From contig OY970283.1 in the NCBI GenBank assembly GCA_963715995.1, positions 1 through 64,000 of the forward strand: DNA of 64,000 nt, written 5' to 3'. Of this stretch, positions 35,664 through 45,197 are shown piece after piece. This DNA comes from DATBDN01 sp963715995 (GTDB taxonomy: Bacteria > Actinomycetota > Thermoleophilia > Solirubrobacterales > Thermoleophilaceae). Below the pieces are notes generated by a model. It worked only from the letters and a program-made list of their open reading frames with translations. It was not told where the DNA came from and ran no database searches. Positions within the stretch are counted from its first letter, which is position 1. Each line of letters opens with the position of its first letter. The translations under genes and the position numbers were made by a program.

Positions 35664-36127
35664 CCGCCCGTCGCAGCCGCCGGCTTCTGCGCGCGGTCGA
35701 CCGCTGCCACTACCTCCTGGGGGTCCTCGACGCCCGCGAAGCTGAAGTCCGAGTCACCGCTGCCGGCAGTGTCGAAGTCGACCGTGCCCACCTGGAGCAG
35801 CCGCTCGAAGACCGACTGGTTCGTGTTCACGTTCTGGACGCGCTCGATGTCGGTCTGCTGCACGTGCCGGGAGACGATCCCGCGCTTGATGCGAAGGCGC
35901 TGGTTGGTGATCGTGTAGACGGTGGCGAAGCGGCGGATGAACCCGGCCAGCAGCGTCAGCGCGAACACGAGCAGGAAGATGCCCAGCGCGAGGCCGATGC
36001 CGTCGGCGGCATAGCCGATCGCGCCCAGGATGAGCGCCCCGACGAGGCCCTTGAGGTAGTAGCCGAGGATCGAGCGCCACGACGGGTGGCCCTCGTAGAT
36101 GACCGCCTCGCCGGCATGCAGATCCAA
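35660..36127 (-). CDS. Bacterial PH-domain membrane protein
   Basis: The product has 155 residues. The TTG start directly follows the pilT stop codon. N-terminal LHAGEAVIYEGHPSWRS, two membrane helices (~28-61), then the bPH2 domain YTITNQRLRIKRGIVSRHVQQTDIERVQNVNTNQS. This is the YdbT/YdbS-like arrangement in which a PH-like fold hangs on a membrane hairpin. The role is unknown. Here it is bracketed by a motor ATPase and a two-component kinase. Confidence 0.85.
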   Translation of the reverse strand: MDLHAGEAVIYEGHPSWRSILGYYLKGLVGALILGAIGYAADGIGLALGIFLLVFALTLLAGFIRRFATVYTITNQRLRIKRGIVSRHVQQTDIERVQNVNTNQSVFERLLQVGTVDFDTAGSGDSDFSFAGVEDPQEVVAAVDRAQKPAAATGG

Positions 36128-37297
36128 CTAGAGCCCCGGGATCAGGTTCGACGGGTCACGGCTGGCGGGGCCCGACTGCTCGGCCGGCTCGGCCTGGACC
36201 ACGTCGTCCATCGTGGTGCCCACGCGGCCCTCGCCCGCCACGAGCAGCTTGAAGTCGTGCGGCCGGGTGGCTGCGTTCATCGCCGTCTCCATCGTCACCC
36301 TGCCGTCGGTGACCGCCTGGTAGAGCGCCTGGTCGAAGGTCTGCATTCCGTAGAAGGAGCCCTCCGCGATGATCTCGGGGAGCATGCTCACGTCGCCGTC
36401 CTTGATCGTGTCGGACACGCGGCCGGTCTGGCGCAGCACCTCGAGGATGGCCACGCGGCCGTCACCGTCGGCGTCCTGGACGAGGCGCTGCGAGATCACT
36501 CCCTTGAGCACGCTCGAGATCATCGAGCGGGCCTGGAGCTGCTCGTGCGGCTCGTAGAACTCGAGGATGCGGTTGATCGTCTCACCGGCGTCCGCAGTGT
36601 GCAGGGTGGAGAAGACGAGGTGCCCCGTCTCCGCCGCCGAGAGCGCCGTCTGAACGGTGATCTGGTCGCGCATCTCGCCGATCAGGATCACGTCCGGGTC
36701 CTGGCGCAGCACGCGCCGGAGCGCCTGCTGGAACGAGTCGGTGTCGGCGCCGACCTCGCGCTGGTTGATCTCGGAGCGCGCGTCGCGGTAGAGGTACTCG
36801 ATCGGGTCTTCGATCGTGACGATGTGCTTCGCCATGTTCTCGTTGATGTGGCGGATCATCGCCGCCAGCGTCGTGGACTTGCCCGAGCCCGTCGTGCCGG
36901 TCACGAGCACCACCCCGCGCTCCTGCTCGGCCAGCTCGCGCACGACCGAGGGCATCCCCAGTTCTTCCAGCGACGGCGCCTCGAACGGGATCGCGCGCAG
37001 GATCAGCGAGACCGATCCGCGCTGGCGAAAGGCGTTTACGCGGAAGCGGCCGAGCCCAGGCGCGGCGTACGCGAAGTCGGCCTCGTTCTGGTTCTCGAAC
37101 TCCTTGATGCGGAACTCCGGCAGCAGCTCGCGCATCATGCGCTCGGTGTCCGGCGGCATCAGGCGCTCGCCCTCGCCGTTGACCGGGCCAAGTTCGCCAT
37201 CGACGCGCGCGAGCGGCAGGTTGCCTACCTTCAGATGAATGTCCGAGGCGCCCTTCTCGACTGCTTCCTTGAGAATGTCGGCGATGTCGTGAGCCAT
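36128..37297 (-). CDS. pilT: PilT-type twitching motility ATPase
   Basis: ATG at 37297 with AAAGGA 8 bases upstream, 389 residues. SDIHLKVG (18-25) N-domain, Walker [10 protein letters not shown] (134-142), Asp box, Walker [20 protein letters not shown] and His box [12 protein letters not shown] match hexameric PilT retraction ATPases. The C-terminus is extended by ~40 residues (acidic, [16 protein letters not shown]). No pilin or pilB/pilC is in the window, so it is either a separately placed retraction motor or a regulator-linked ATPase. It is the first gene of a four-gene overlapping operon. Confidence 0.9.
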   Translation of the reverse strand: MAHDIADILKEAVEKGASDIHLKVGNLPLARVDGELGPVNGEGERLMPPDTERMMRELLPEFRIKEFENQNEADFAYAAPGLGRFRVNAFRQRGSVSLILRAIPFEAPSLEELGMPSVVRELAEQERGVVLVTGTTGSGKSTTLAAMIRHINENMAKHIVTIEDPIEYLYRDARSEINQREVGADTDSFQQALRRVLRQDPDVILIGEMRDQITVQTALSAAETGHLVFSTLHTADAGETINRILEFYEPHEQLQARSMISSVLKGVISQRLVQDADGDGRVAILEVLRQTGRVSDTIKDGDVSMLPEIIAEGSFYGMQTFDQALYQAVTDGRVTMETAMNAATRPHDFKLLVAGEGRVGTTMDDVVQAEPAEQSGPASRDPSNLIPGL

Positions 37298-37368
37298 GTG
37301 GGGTCCTTTGCTTCCTGGGGTCGGTTCCACGGTAACCCCGATCAGGCTCCGCTGCCAGGATTGAGGGA

Positions 37369-37935
37369 ATGAGCCGACAGGACGCAACAGACGCGGTCAC
37401 GACCGCCCTCACCGCCGCCGCCGTGGTTCTCCAGGTGCTGATCGTGCTGGTCGTCCTGGTGGCGCTGGCCTCGATCTGGTCCGAGCGCGCCCGCGGCTGG
37501 CTCGTCGAGGCGCGCGCGAGCCTGCTCGGCGGGGAGCTGTGGTTCGCCTGGGCCCTCGCGTTGCTCGCCACGCTCGGGAGCCTGTTCTTCTCCGAGGTCT
37601 CGCAGTTCATCCCCTGCCGGCTGTGCTGGTTCCAGCGGATCGGCATGTACCCGCTCTCGGCGCTGCTGCTGATCGCGGCGCTGCGGCGCGACACCCGCGG
37701 CGGAGCGATCTATGGCCTGCCGCTGGTGGCGTTCGGCTCGATCGTCGCGATCTACCACATCTACATCGAGTACCACCCGGAAGCGGAGACGGCCGGCTGC
37801 AAGATCGGCGCGCCCTGCACCACGCTCTGGATCGACCGTCTGGGCTACATCACGATCCCGGCGCTCGCGCTGACCGCGTTCGCCGGCATCGGGGTGCTGC
37901 TGGTGACTGCGCTCACTCGCTCCCGCGCCACGTGA
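37369..37935 (+). CDS. DsbB/BdbC-type disulfide bond formation protein
   Basis: The protein has 188 residues with an extra N-terminal helix (~13-35) and then a four-helix DsbB core. Redox pairs: CRLC at 83-86 in [15 protein letters not shown], and Cys144/Cys150 in the second loop (GCKIGAPC). It should pass electrons from a DsbA-like thioredoxin to quinone. It is divergent from pilT and overlaps the DoxX gene tail-to-tail by 23 bases. No DsbA partner is adjacent. Confidence 0.9.
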   Translation: MSRQDATDAVTTALTAAAVVLQVLIVLVVLVALASIWSERARGWLVEARASLLGGELWFAWALALLATLGSLFFSEVSQFIPCRLCWFQRIGMYPLSALLLIAALRRDTRGGAIYGLPLVAFGSIVAIYHIYIEYHPEAETAGCKIGAPCTTLWIDRLGYITIPALALTAFAGIGVLLVTALTRSRAT

Positions 37936-38257
37936 TCCAGGCGAACACGAACTGCAGCGGCAGCCGCGCCCAGAGCGCGGCCGGCGGGATCTTCGGGTAG
38001 CGCTCGGAGCGCACGGCCATCTCCACGTTCGCCGGGTAGACGGCCGCGAGCGTGGCGAGCGTCCACCAGCGGGCGGCCCTGCGCGTGCCCTCGGGCAGGA
38101 TCAGCACGCCGCCGGCGATCTCGGCGACGCCACTGGCCACGACGATCTCCTTCCGCCACTTGCGCAGCGACGCGGGAACGATCGCCTCGTACTGCTTCGG
38201 GATCACGAAGTGCATGACCCCGGCGAAGATCCAGAACCCTGAAGCGAGATAGCGCAT
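37913..38257 (-). CDS. DoxX-like membrane protein
   Basis: The protein has 114 residues with four hydrophobic segments, the first being [14 protein letters not shown] with the conserved KQYEAIVP that follows in DoxX-like/MauE-like small membrane proteins. The next helix is [13 protein letters not shown]. The role is unknown; relatives link to thiol redox metabolism, which fits the DsbB neighbour. Its start is 17 bases from the divergent aldo-keto reductase. Confidence 0.8.
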   Translation of the reverse strand: MRYLASGFWIFAGVMHFVIPKQYEAIVPASLRKWRKEIVVASGVAEIAGGVLILPEGTRRAARWWTLATLAAVYPANVEMAVRSERYPKIPPAALWARLPLQFVFAWITWRGSE

Positions 38258-38274
38258 GCGCTTTAGTGAACCGG

Positions 38275-39253
<979 letters not shown>

Positions 39254-39255
<2 letters not shown>

Positions 39256-39340
39256 AGACGGGGCCAGGCCCCATGTAGCGATGGGGCCAGGGCCCATGCG
39301 GGTTTCTTAAAGACGGGGCCTGGCCCCGTCTTTGAGAAAC
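39254..39340. terminator. Cluster of GGGGCC palindromes / bidirectional terminator
   Basis: AAAGACGGGGCC-T-GGCCCCGTCTTT (39309-39333) is a 25-base perfect palindrome extended by GTTTCT/AGAAAC. A second copy of the left half (AAAGACGGGGCC) starts at 39254, and related GGGGCC palindromes lie between. The unit sits between convergent genes and runs into the last codons of the dienelactone hydrolase gene. Confidence 0.65.
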
Positions 39341-40089
39341 GCCAGGACCCGCCGCCACGCGTCCGCGCTCACTTCGGCGAACTCTTCCTGCTTGCGGTCG
39401 AAGAACGAGTGCGGCGCGCCTTCGTAGACGTGGAAGTCGTGCTCGACGCCTGCTGAGTCGAGGCGCTTCGCGAACTCGTCGATCTGTTGCTGCGGGATCC
39501 CCTGGTCGGCGCCTCCGAAGAGCCCGAGCAGCGGGCCGTGCATGTCGGCCGCGCGGTCGAGCGGGCCCTCCATGCCCCAGCGCTCGCGGTTGAGGCCCGC
39601 GTAGAAGCCAACCGCGCCCGCGAGGCCGAGCTCGCGGTTGGTGGTGGCCAGAAACGACTCGCCGCCGCCGAAGCAGAACCCGACGCTGACGAACGCGTCC
39701 GTGCCGGTGCGCTCCTTCACCAGCCCCGTCGCCGCGAGCGTGTCCTGCTGGACCTGCGACGAGCGCACCTTCGGAACGTGCTCCATGTAGTCGAAGTCCT
39801 CGCCGCGCGGCCCGAGGCCCGCCGTGCGGCCGAAGAAGTCGACCACGACAGCATGGTGCCCGGCCTCGGCGAAGCGCTCGGCCAGCTCGATGTAGAACGG
39901 GTAGAGGCCGCGCACGTCCGGATAGATGACGACCGCGGGCCCGCGCTCCTCTGCCGCGCCGGCAAAGGCAGCCGAGAAGTGCGTGCCGTCCGCCGACTCG
40001 AGCTCGAGCACCTCGGCCCGCGCCCCGCCGGCCACGCGCGGGACGTCGATTGGCAGGTCCGGTGGGAGAGCGTCGAACTCGAAGCACAT
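39307..40089 (-). CDS. Dienelactone hydrolase family protein
   Basis: The protein has 260 residues. Alpha/beta-hydrolase triad with the family's cysteine nucleophile Cys139 (VGFCFGGG), Asp195 (FGGADQGIP) and His227 (GAPHSFFD). Starts MCFEFDALPPDLP, typical of short secondary-metabolism-type DLH proteins. The last eight residues and the stop are encoded by the palindromic repeat at 39309-39333, so the C-terminus was shaped by that element. Confidence 0.9.
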   Translation of the reverse strand: MCFEFDALPPDLPIDVPRVAGGARAEVLELESADGTHFSAAFAGAAEERGPAVVIYPDVRGLYPFYIELAERFAEAGHHAVVVDFFGRTAGLGPRGEDFDYMEHVPKVRSSQVQQDTLAATGLVKERTGTDAFVSVGFCFGGGESFLATTNRELGLAGAVGFYAGLNRERWGMEGPLDRAADMHGPLLGLFGGADQGIPQQQIDEFAKRLDSAGVEHDFHVYEGAPHSFFDRKQEEFAEVSADAWRRVLAFLKDGARPRL

Positions 40090-40119
40090 GGCCCGGAAAC
40101 TACCGAGGCGAGTGCGTGG

Positions 40120-40911
40120 TCAGTCCTCGAGCTGGCCCTCGTAGATCGCGAACACCGAGCCAACGTGGTCGGCAAGCACGCCGAACGAGCCGCGCTCGCC
40201 CAGCGACGTCTTCGGCATGAGGACCTGGCCCCCACCGTCGCCCGCCTTGGCGGCGGTCGCGTCGATGTCGGTGACCGCGAAGTAGGGGAGCCAGTGCGAC
40301 GGCGTGCCGGGCGGAACCTCGTCGCCGAGCTCGCGGATGCCGCCGTTCAGGTTGCCGCTGTTGGAAATCATCCAGTACTCGGGGCCCTCGTCGCCGGCGC
40401 TCTCGAAGCTCCAGCCGAGCAGCTCGGAGTAGAAGCTCTTCGCCGCCTCGGTGTCGGTCGTGGCCAGCTCGTTCCAGCAGAACGCACTTGGCGCGTTCAC
40501 GAGACCCGCGCCCGTCGTCTCCTTGGCCTGCCACAGGTAGAAGACGGCACCCGTCGGATCGCTCACCGGCGCCATGCGGCCAGCCTCCATCACGTCGAAC
40601 GGCTCGACATGGAGCGTCCCGCCCAGCTCCTTCACCCGGGCGGCGGCAGCGTCGACCTCGTCGACCGTGACGTAGTTGTTCCAGTGCGGCGGAACGCCCA
40701 TGTCACGCTCGTTCTGCATCTGCGGCGAGATGGCGCCAACGGTGCGCCCATCGACCAACGCCATCGTGTAGACGACCTCGTCGGTCACGGGACGGTCGTC
40801 GTAGTCCCAGCCGAAGACGCTCGTGTAGAAGCGCTTGGCGCCGTCCTGATCGGTCGTGGAGTTCTCGACCCAGGAGAAGGTCCCGTGTGTGTAGGAGTCG
40901 CGTGTGCCCAT
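40120..40911 (-). CDS. Tandem VOC (glyoxalase/bleomycin resistance-type) protein
   Basis: The protein has 263 residues in two similar halves. Each begins with a SWVE/CWNEL strand followed by the helix AKRFYTSVFGW or AKSFYSELLGW, and ends with the DPTGAVFYLWQ or HVGSVFAIYEG strand. This is the usual double vicinal-oxygen-chelate layout of actinobacterial VOC proteins. Metal ligands are incomplete, and the substrate is unknown. It lies just upstream of the dienelactone hydrolase gene in the same direction. Confidence 0.88.
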   Translation of the reverse strand: MGTRDSYTHGTFSWVENSTTDQDGAKRFYTSVFGWDYDDRPVTDEVVYTMALVDGRTVGAISPQMQNERDMGVPPHWNNYVTVDEVDAAAARVKELGGTLHVEPFDVMEAGRMAPVSDPTGAVFYLWQAKETTGAGLVNAPSAFCWNELATTDTEAAKSFYSELLGWSFESAGDEGPEYWMISNSGNLNGGIRELGDEVPPGTPSHWLPYFAVTDIDATAAKAGDGGGQVLMPKTSLGERGSFGVLADHVGSVFAIYEGQLED

Positions 40912-40954
40912 GGCGGCGATCCTTGCAGACGGGTGATGGCCGCGCCGTCGCGCC

Positions 40955-42412
40955 CTACGGCTCCGCTCGCACCTGTGGGAACTCGGTCGTGAAGCCCGGG
41001 TAGTTGCCCTGCGGCGTACACGCCGGCCGTGCCACGTCGCGGCTCTCGGTCCGGAATCCGTACTTCGTGAACAGCTCCGGCAGCGACGCGTCGCCGAACT
41101 TTGCCGGCGGCAGTGGATCGCCGAAGCCGCAGATGTCGGCGTCGAGCACCGGCAGCCCGTCCTTCAGCTTGGTCAGCGTTCCCGGTGCCGGGTACGGGTT
41201 CAGGCGCGTCGAGCCCAGCGGGCGCGGGTAGTTCGTGGCCGCCGTCGGGCCAAGCGTCTGCGCGGTGCGCAGGAAGTGGAGCGCGTTCGGCGTCATGTCG
41301 CGGATCTCGGTCGCGGCGGCCACGTTTGCGAACAGCGCCGCCACCTCACGCTTGTTCTGGCCGACGTAGGAGACGATCGGGTTGACGTTTCGCAGCACCG
41401 GGTCGAAAGCGCCGAGCAGCGCCGGCACGCGGGCGACGATGCGGTCGAGCGCCGGCAGCCCCGCGCGCGAGGCAGCCACGACCTGGTTGAGCCGCGTGAA
41501 GAAGCCGTCGAACTGCGGGGCCAGTCGGTTGACATCCGCCAGCAGCGGGTCGGCTTCGGTGGCCGCCGGCTGGAGCCGCCTGACCACCGGCCGCGCGCTG
41601 CGGCCGAACGCGGTCAGCGCCGGCAACGTGAGCGTGGCCTCGCGCTCGAAGCGAGGCAGGGCGGTGAAAACCGCGGCCAGGTCGCGATTGCGCGCGGCGG
41701 TGGTCTGAAACAGGCCGTTGGCGTCGGTGATCAGCCCGCGCAGGTCGCCCTCGCGCTCGGAGATGGCGCTGAAGAAGTCACCGGTCGAGGAGACCAGGCG
41801 GCGCACCGCGGCCGACTGGGCGTCGAGCGTGACGAGCAAGTGGTCCGTTGAGCCGAAGAAGGCGGGCAGGCTGCCGAATGCGTCGTTGATGTCGCCACCG
41901 CGGCCCTCCACGGCATCGGCCTGCGACTGGAGCCAGGTCCGGAAGTCGGTTCGCGTGCGCGGGCTGAACGTCTTCAGCACCTCGTCGAGCTCGACGCTGC
42001 GCGCGATGTGCGAGTCGGGGATCAGCGCGCCGTCGCGCAGCCGCCCCGACGCCCGCGTCCCCGGAGTCAGCTCCACGTAGGTCTCGCCGAACAGGGTCTT
42101 CAGCCGCAGCATCGCGCGTGTGTCGCGCGGCAGTGGCGCGTAGCGCGACTTGATGTCCATCGTCACGCGCGTGCGGTTGCCTTCGCGGCGCATGCGGACC
42201 ACTCGCCCGACGGGCACGCCGGAGATGCGCACGTCGGCGGTTTGCGCCAGCAGCGTGGCCTCTGGGAAGTCGGCCTGGACCTCGTAGCCCTTCGGCTTGA
42301 GCGGCGAGCTGCCGCCGAAGGTGATCCACAGGAACAGCAGAACCGCGAAGCAGCTGAGGACGAAGACCGTGATCGCGAACGTCTCGCCCCCGGTGAGTGC
42401 CTTCTTGATCAC
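40955..42412 (-). CDS. MCE-family lipid-transport protein (sixth of six)
   Basis: GTG start overlapping the previous stop by 4 bases, 485 residues. One N-terminal helix (~10-32), MCE domain ~42-118 (VQADFPEATLLAQTADVRISG, then VPVGRVVRM, LFGETYVELTPG), and a long helical tail domain with repeated leucine heptads. The C-terminal ~110 residues contain three cysteines and a Pro/Asn-rich end (RLNPYPAPGT) shared with the third gene. It is the last gene of the operon. MCE hexamers form tunnels for lipids across the envelope. Confidence 0.9.
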   Translation of the reverse strand: MIKKALTGGETFAITVFVLSCFAVLLFLWITFGGSSPLKPKGYEVQADFPEATLLAQTADVRISGVPVGRVVRMRREGNRTRVTMDIKSRYAPLPRDTRAMLRLKTLFGETYVELTPGTRASGRLRDGALIPDSHIARSVELDEVLKTFSPRTRTDFRTWLQSQADAVEGRGGDINDAFGSLPAFFGSTDHLLVTLDAQSAAVRRLVSSTGDFFSAISEREGDLRGLITDANGLFQTTAARNRDLAAVFTALPRFEREATLTLPALTAFGRSARPVVRRLQPAATEADPLLADVNRLAPQFDGFFTRLNQVVAASRAGLPALDRIVARVPALLGAFDPVLRNVNPIVSYVGQNKREVAALFANVAAATEIRDMTPNALHFLRTAQTLGPTAATNYPRPLGSTRLNPYPAPGTLTKLKDGLPVLDADICGFGDPLPPAKFGDASLPELFTKYGFRTESRDVARPACTPQGNYPGFTTEFPQVRAEP

Positions 42413-43746
42413 TTGCCGCTCCCTGCGGAGTTGCAGACGTCTTCGCGCTTCGGCACTCCGAGGAGCTGAACCAGCGTGGCCAGCGTCGGGTTGCGCGCCG
42501 GCGAAGCAAGCGTGTCGAGCACCTGGAGCGACGAGCACGAGACCAAGACTTCGGCGCGCCGCAGCGGCCCGATGCCGTCCTGGTTCCCGAGCACCGAGTT
42601 GGTGTCGTGGCTCGCCCACGGCACGTAGAACAACAGCGCGTTCGACGTCGGCGACTTGTAGGCAAGCTCGTTGACAATCGAGTCGAGAACATCGCTGAGC
42701 GTCTTCAGCTTCGGCGTTGCCGTGGCCAGCTGGGTGGTCGGCTGCACGAGCAGCCTGGTCTCCGAGCGCACCGCGCGCGCGAACGGGCGCACCTGATCGC
42801 GGAAGACCGGCGTCGTGGCCTTGAAGAACGGCTTCACGTCACGCAGCGCCGGGCCGAGTGCACGCGCAGCCGGGTCGAGCCCGGTGGCAGTCGCGCCGAG
42901 CGTGTCGCCCAGCCCGCTGACCTTGGCGAGCGCACGATTGCTCCTGGTGAGCGTGGACGGCAGGAGCGCGACGCTTTGCTGGAGGCTCCCGGCCTGGTCT
43001 GCGAAGCGGTGGAACACGGCCGAGCTCGAGCGGATGAAGCGGACGATGTCCTGGTCGCGGCTGCCGAGCTCGGTCGAGAGCTGCGACAGGTTGCCGACCA
43101 GCCGCCTGAGCATGACCCGCCGCTTGGCGACCAGGCGCGTGGCCTGCCCGACATGCCGCGAGAGCGGGTCGAAGCGGCGGAAGACCTTCGCCAGATCGCG
43201 TCCGCCGCCGTCGTCCAGCGCCGTCGAGCCGTCCGCCAGCAGCAGGTTCAGGTAGTCGCGGCTGTCGCGGTCGAGGCTCGCCAGGATCTCGTCCAGGTTC
43301 ACGTCCGGGGCGGTGTGGTTCGTGCGCAGCAGCGCGCCGCTGCGCAGTGCGCGCCCCGAGTCCGGCGTGCCCGGGTCGATCTCGGCGACCATGTCCTTGA
43401 GCGGCGTCTTCGGCCGCAGCAGGACGGTGGCGTTGGGATAGAAGTGCGCGTAGCGCTCGTCCACCCGCAGCGTTGCGACTGCCGAGCCGTTGACCAGCTG
43501 CACGCCACCGATCTGCCCGACGCGCACGCCGGAGATCGTGACCGCCTGACCCTGCCCCGGCAGGACACCTTGCACCGAGGTCAGCTGCGCGCGCAGCGTG
43601 AACTCCTTCTTGCCGATCACCGGGACCCACGAGGGCGGGTTGATCCGCTGGTGCGAGACGATCACCGCACCGGATGTCAGCCCGCAGAGAACCACCAGCA
43701 CGAGCGCCACGAAGGTCTGCAGCTGGGCCGTGAGGATCTTCCTCAT
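42409..43746 (-). CDS. MCE-family lipid-transport protein (fifth of six)
   Basis: ATG at 43746 overlaps the upstream stop (ATGA). 445 residues; helix at ~9-31, MCE domain ~48-125 (LRAQLTSVQGVLPGQGQ, VTISGVRVGQIGGV), then a coiled tail. It ends with a short cysteine-containing segment (VSCSSLQ .. EDVCNSAG). Six different MCE proteins in one operon fit a heterohexamer, as in mycobacterial Mce systems. Confidence 0.9.
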   Translation of the reverse strand: MRKILTAQLQTFVALVLVVLCGLTSGAVIVSHQRINPPSWVPVIGKKEFTLRAQLTSVQGVLPGQGQAVTISGVRVGQIGGVQLVNGSAVATLRVDERYAHFYPNATVLLRPKTPLKDMVAEIDPGTPDSGRALRSGALLRTNHTAPDVNLDEILASLDRDSRDYLNLLLADGSTALDDGGGRDLAKVFRRFDPLSRHVGQATRLVAKRRVMLRRLVGNLSQLSTELGSRDQDIVRFIRSSSAVFHRFADQAGSLQQSVALLPSTLTRSNRALAKVSGLGDTLGATATGLDPAARALGPALRDVKPFFKATTPVFRDQVRPFARAVRSETRLLVQPTTQLATATPKLKTLSDVLDSIVNELAYKSPTSNALLFYVPWASHDTNSVLGNQDGIGPLRRAEVLVSCSSLQVLDTLASPARNPTLATLVQLLGVPKREDVCNSAGSGK

Positions 43747-45197
43747 GGGGCGATCCCCGCTGGAGCAGCAGGCGCGGCGCCGCCCGGGTTCGAGCCGTCG
43801 GCCGGGCCGGTGGAACCCGAGCCGTTGGGATTGGGCACAGGCTGCGTGAAGCACTTCACATCGCGGCGCAGGGGCGGCAGCTTGTTCGCGAACGCCGGGC
43901 GCGTGGCCTGCGGCGGCGTGGTCGTGGTCGCGAAGTACGACTGCTTGCCGTAGTTGGTCTTGCCGGTCTCGATCGGGATCGAGCCGGGGCTCGCGCCGAG
44001 CCTGATGAAGCTGCCGTTGCCGTCGAAGCCGCCGCCCTCGCCGGCCGAGCCGACGAACGAGTACCACAGCTCCTTGTAGTTCTCGACCGGAACCGACAGC
44101 GGGCCGTCGTCGATCTTCGTCATGCCCGACGGCAGCACAACGCCCGTGATGCAGCGGTCGAAGTCGTCGATCGACGGCAGGAACCGCTTCGTCTGCGCCG
44201 CGAGCCCGGCCAGGCCGGGCGCGACCTCGCGGAAGTCGCTCAGCCAGCCGCCAAGCTCGGCACGGCCGAGCAGCGGCGTGACCTGGGCGATCCACGGCTC
44301 GCCCGCGTCGATCGCGGCCGGAGTGGCGCTGACGCCGGGGATGAGGTCGCGCGCGAAGCGACGGGTGGGCGGCAGCGCCGCGCTCAGGCTCGCGAAGCCC
44401 TTACGCGCGTTGGCCGCCGTCGGGCCGAGCAGCTGCACCGTCTTCGCGAGCGCGGGCGCGCGGGCTGCCAGCGCGGCCATCGTCGTGTTGAGGTCGCGCA
44501 CCAGCGCGGTGGCCGCGCCCTCGTTGTCGGCCACGGCCTTCGCGGCCTTGCCGAAGCCCGCGATCGCGGCGGACAGGTCATTGCGGGGCGGACCGGCGAG
44601 CGCCTGCCCCACGACCGCGGAGTCGCGCAGCGACTGCGTGCTCGTGGCGAGCGCGCGGTTGAGGGCCTGCGCGCCCGTGGGGTGCCCGGACGAGAGCGCG
44701 TCCCCCAGCCCGTGGATCGCCCCGCGCAGCGCCGAGCGCGTCGGCGCGGTCAGCGACCCGAGCACCTGGTCCAGCTGCACCGGGCGTGCCGTCTGGGTCA
44801 CCGGCAGGATGCCGCCGTCGGGCAGCTCCGGCGATCCTGGTGTGCCGGGCTTGAGGTCGACGTAGAAGTTGCCCTCGAGGAACAGCCGCGGGCGGATCTT
44901 CAGCGTCGCGTCGCGATGGATCGGACGCCCGCGGTCGGCGATCCGCATCGTGACGATCGACATGCTCGTGTGGCGATAGCGCTTGACGCTGTCGACCTGG
45001 CCGACGTCGACGCCGGCGATGCGCACAGCCGAGCGTGTCTGGATGAGGTTGGCGTTCTGGACGACGAAGCGCACCTGGTAGTGGTGCTGGAGCGGCAGCG
45101 CCTTGGCGAAGGCGAAGTAGGTGCCGATCGCGATCAGCACGATGGCGATCAGCCCCGCCTGGAAGCCCGACAGCCTCGGCTCGTGCCCGCGCCTCAC
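43743..45197 (-). CDS. MCE-family lipid-transport protein (fourth of six)
   Basis: GTG start in a 4-base overlap, 484 residues. Helix ~12-31, MCE domain ~38-115 (VRFVVQNANLIQTRSAVRIAG, VDVGQVDSVKR, FVDLKPG-like FYVDLKPGTPGSPE). The tail domain has a low-complexity Pro/Ala/Gly C-terminus (~450-484) like the unstructured tails of some Mce proteins. Confidence 0.9.
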   Translation of the reverse strand: MRRGHEPRLSGFQAGLIAIVLIAIGTYFAFAKALPLQHHYQVRFVVQNANLIQTRSAVRIAGVDVGQVDSVKRYRHTSMSIVTMRIADRGRPIHRDATLKIRPRLFLEGNFYVDLKPGTPGSPELPDGGILPVTQTARPVQLDQVLGSLTAPTRSALRGAIHGLGDALSSGHPTGAQALNRALATSTQSLRDSAVVGQALAGPPRNDLSAAIAGFGKAAKAVADNEGAATALVRDLNTTMAALAARAPALAKTVQLLGPTAANARKGFASLSAALPPTRRFARDLIPGVSATPAAIDAGEPWIAQVTPLLGRAELGGWLSDFREVAPGLAGLAAQTKRFLPSIDDFDRCITGVVLPSGMTKIDDGPLSVPVENYKELWYSFVGSAGEGGGFDGNGSFIRLGASPGSIPIETGKTNYGKQSYFATTTTPPQATRPAFANKLPPLRRDVKCFTQPVPNPNGSGSTGPADGSNPGGAAPAAPAGIAP

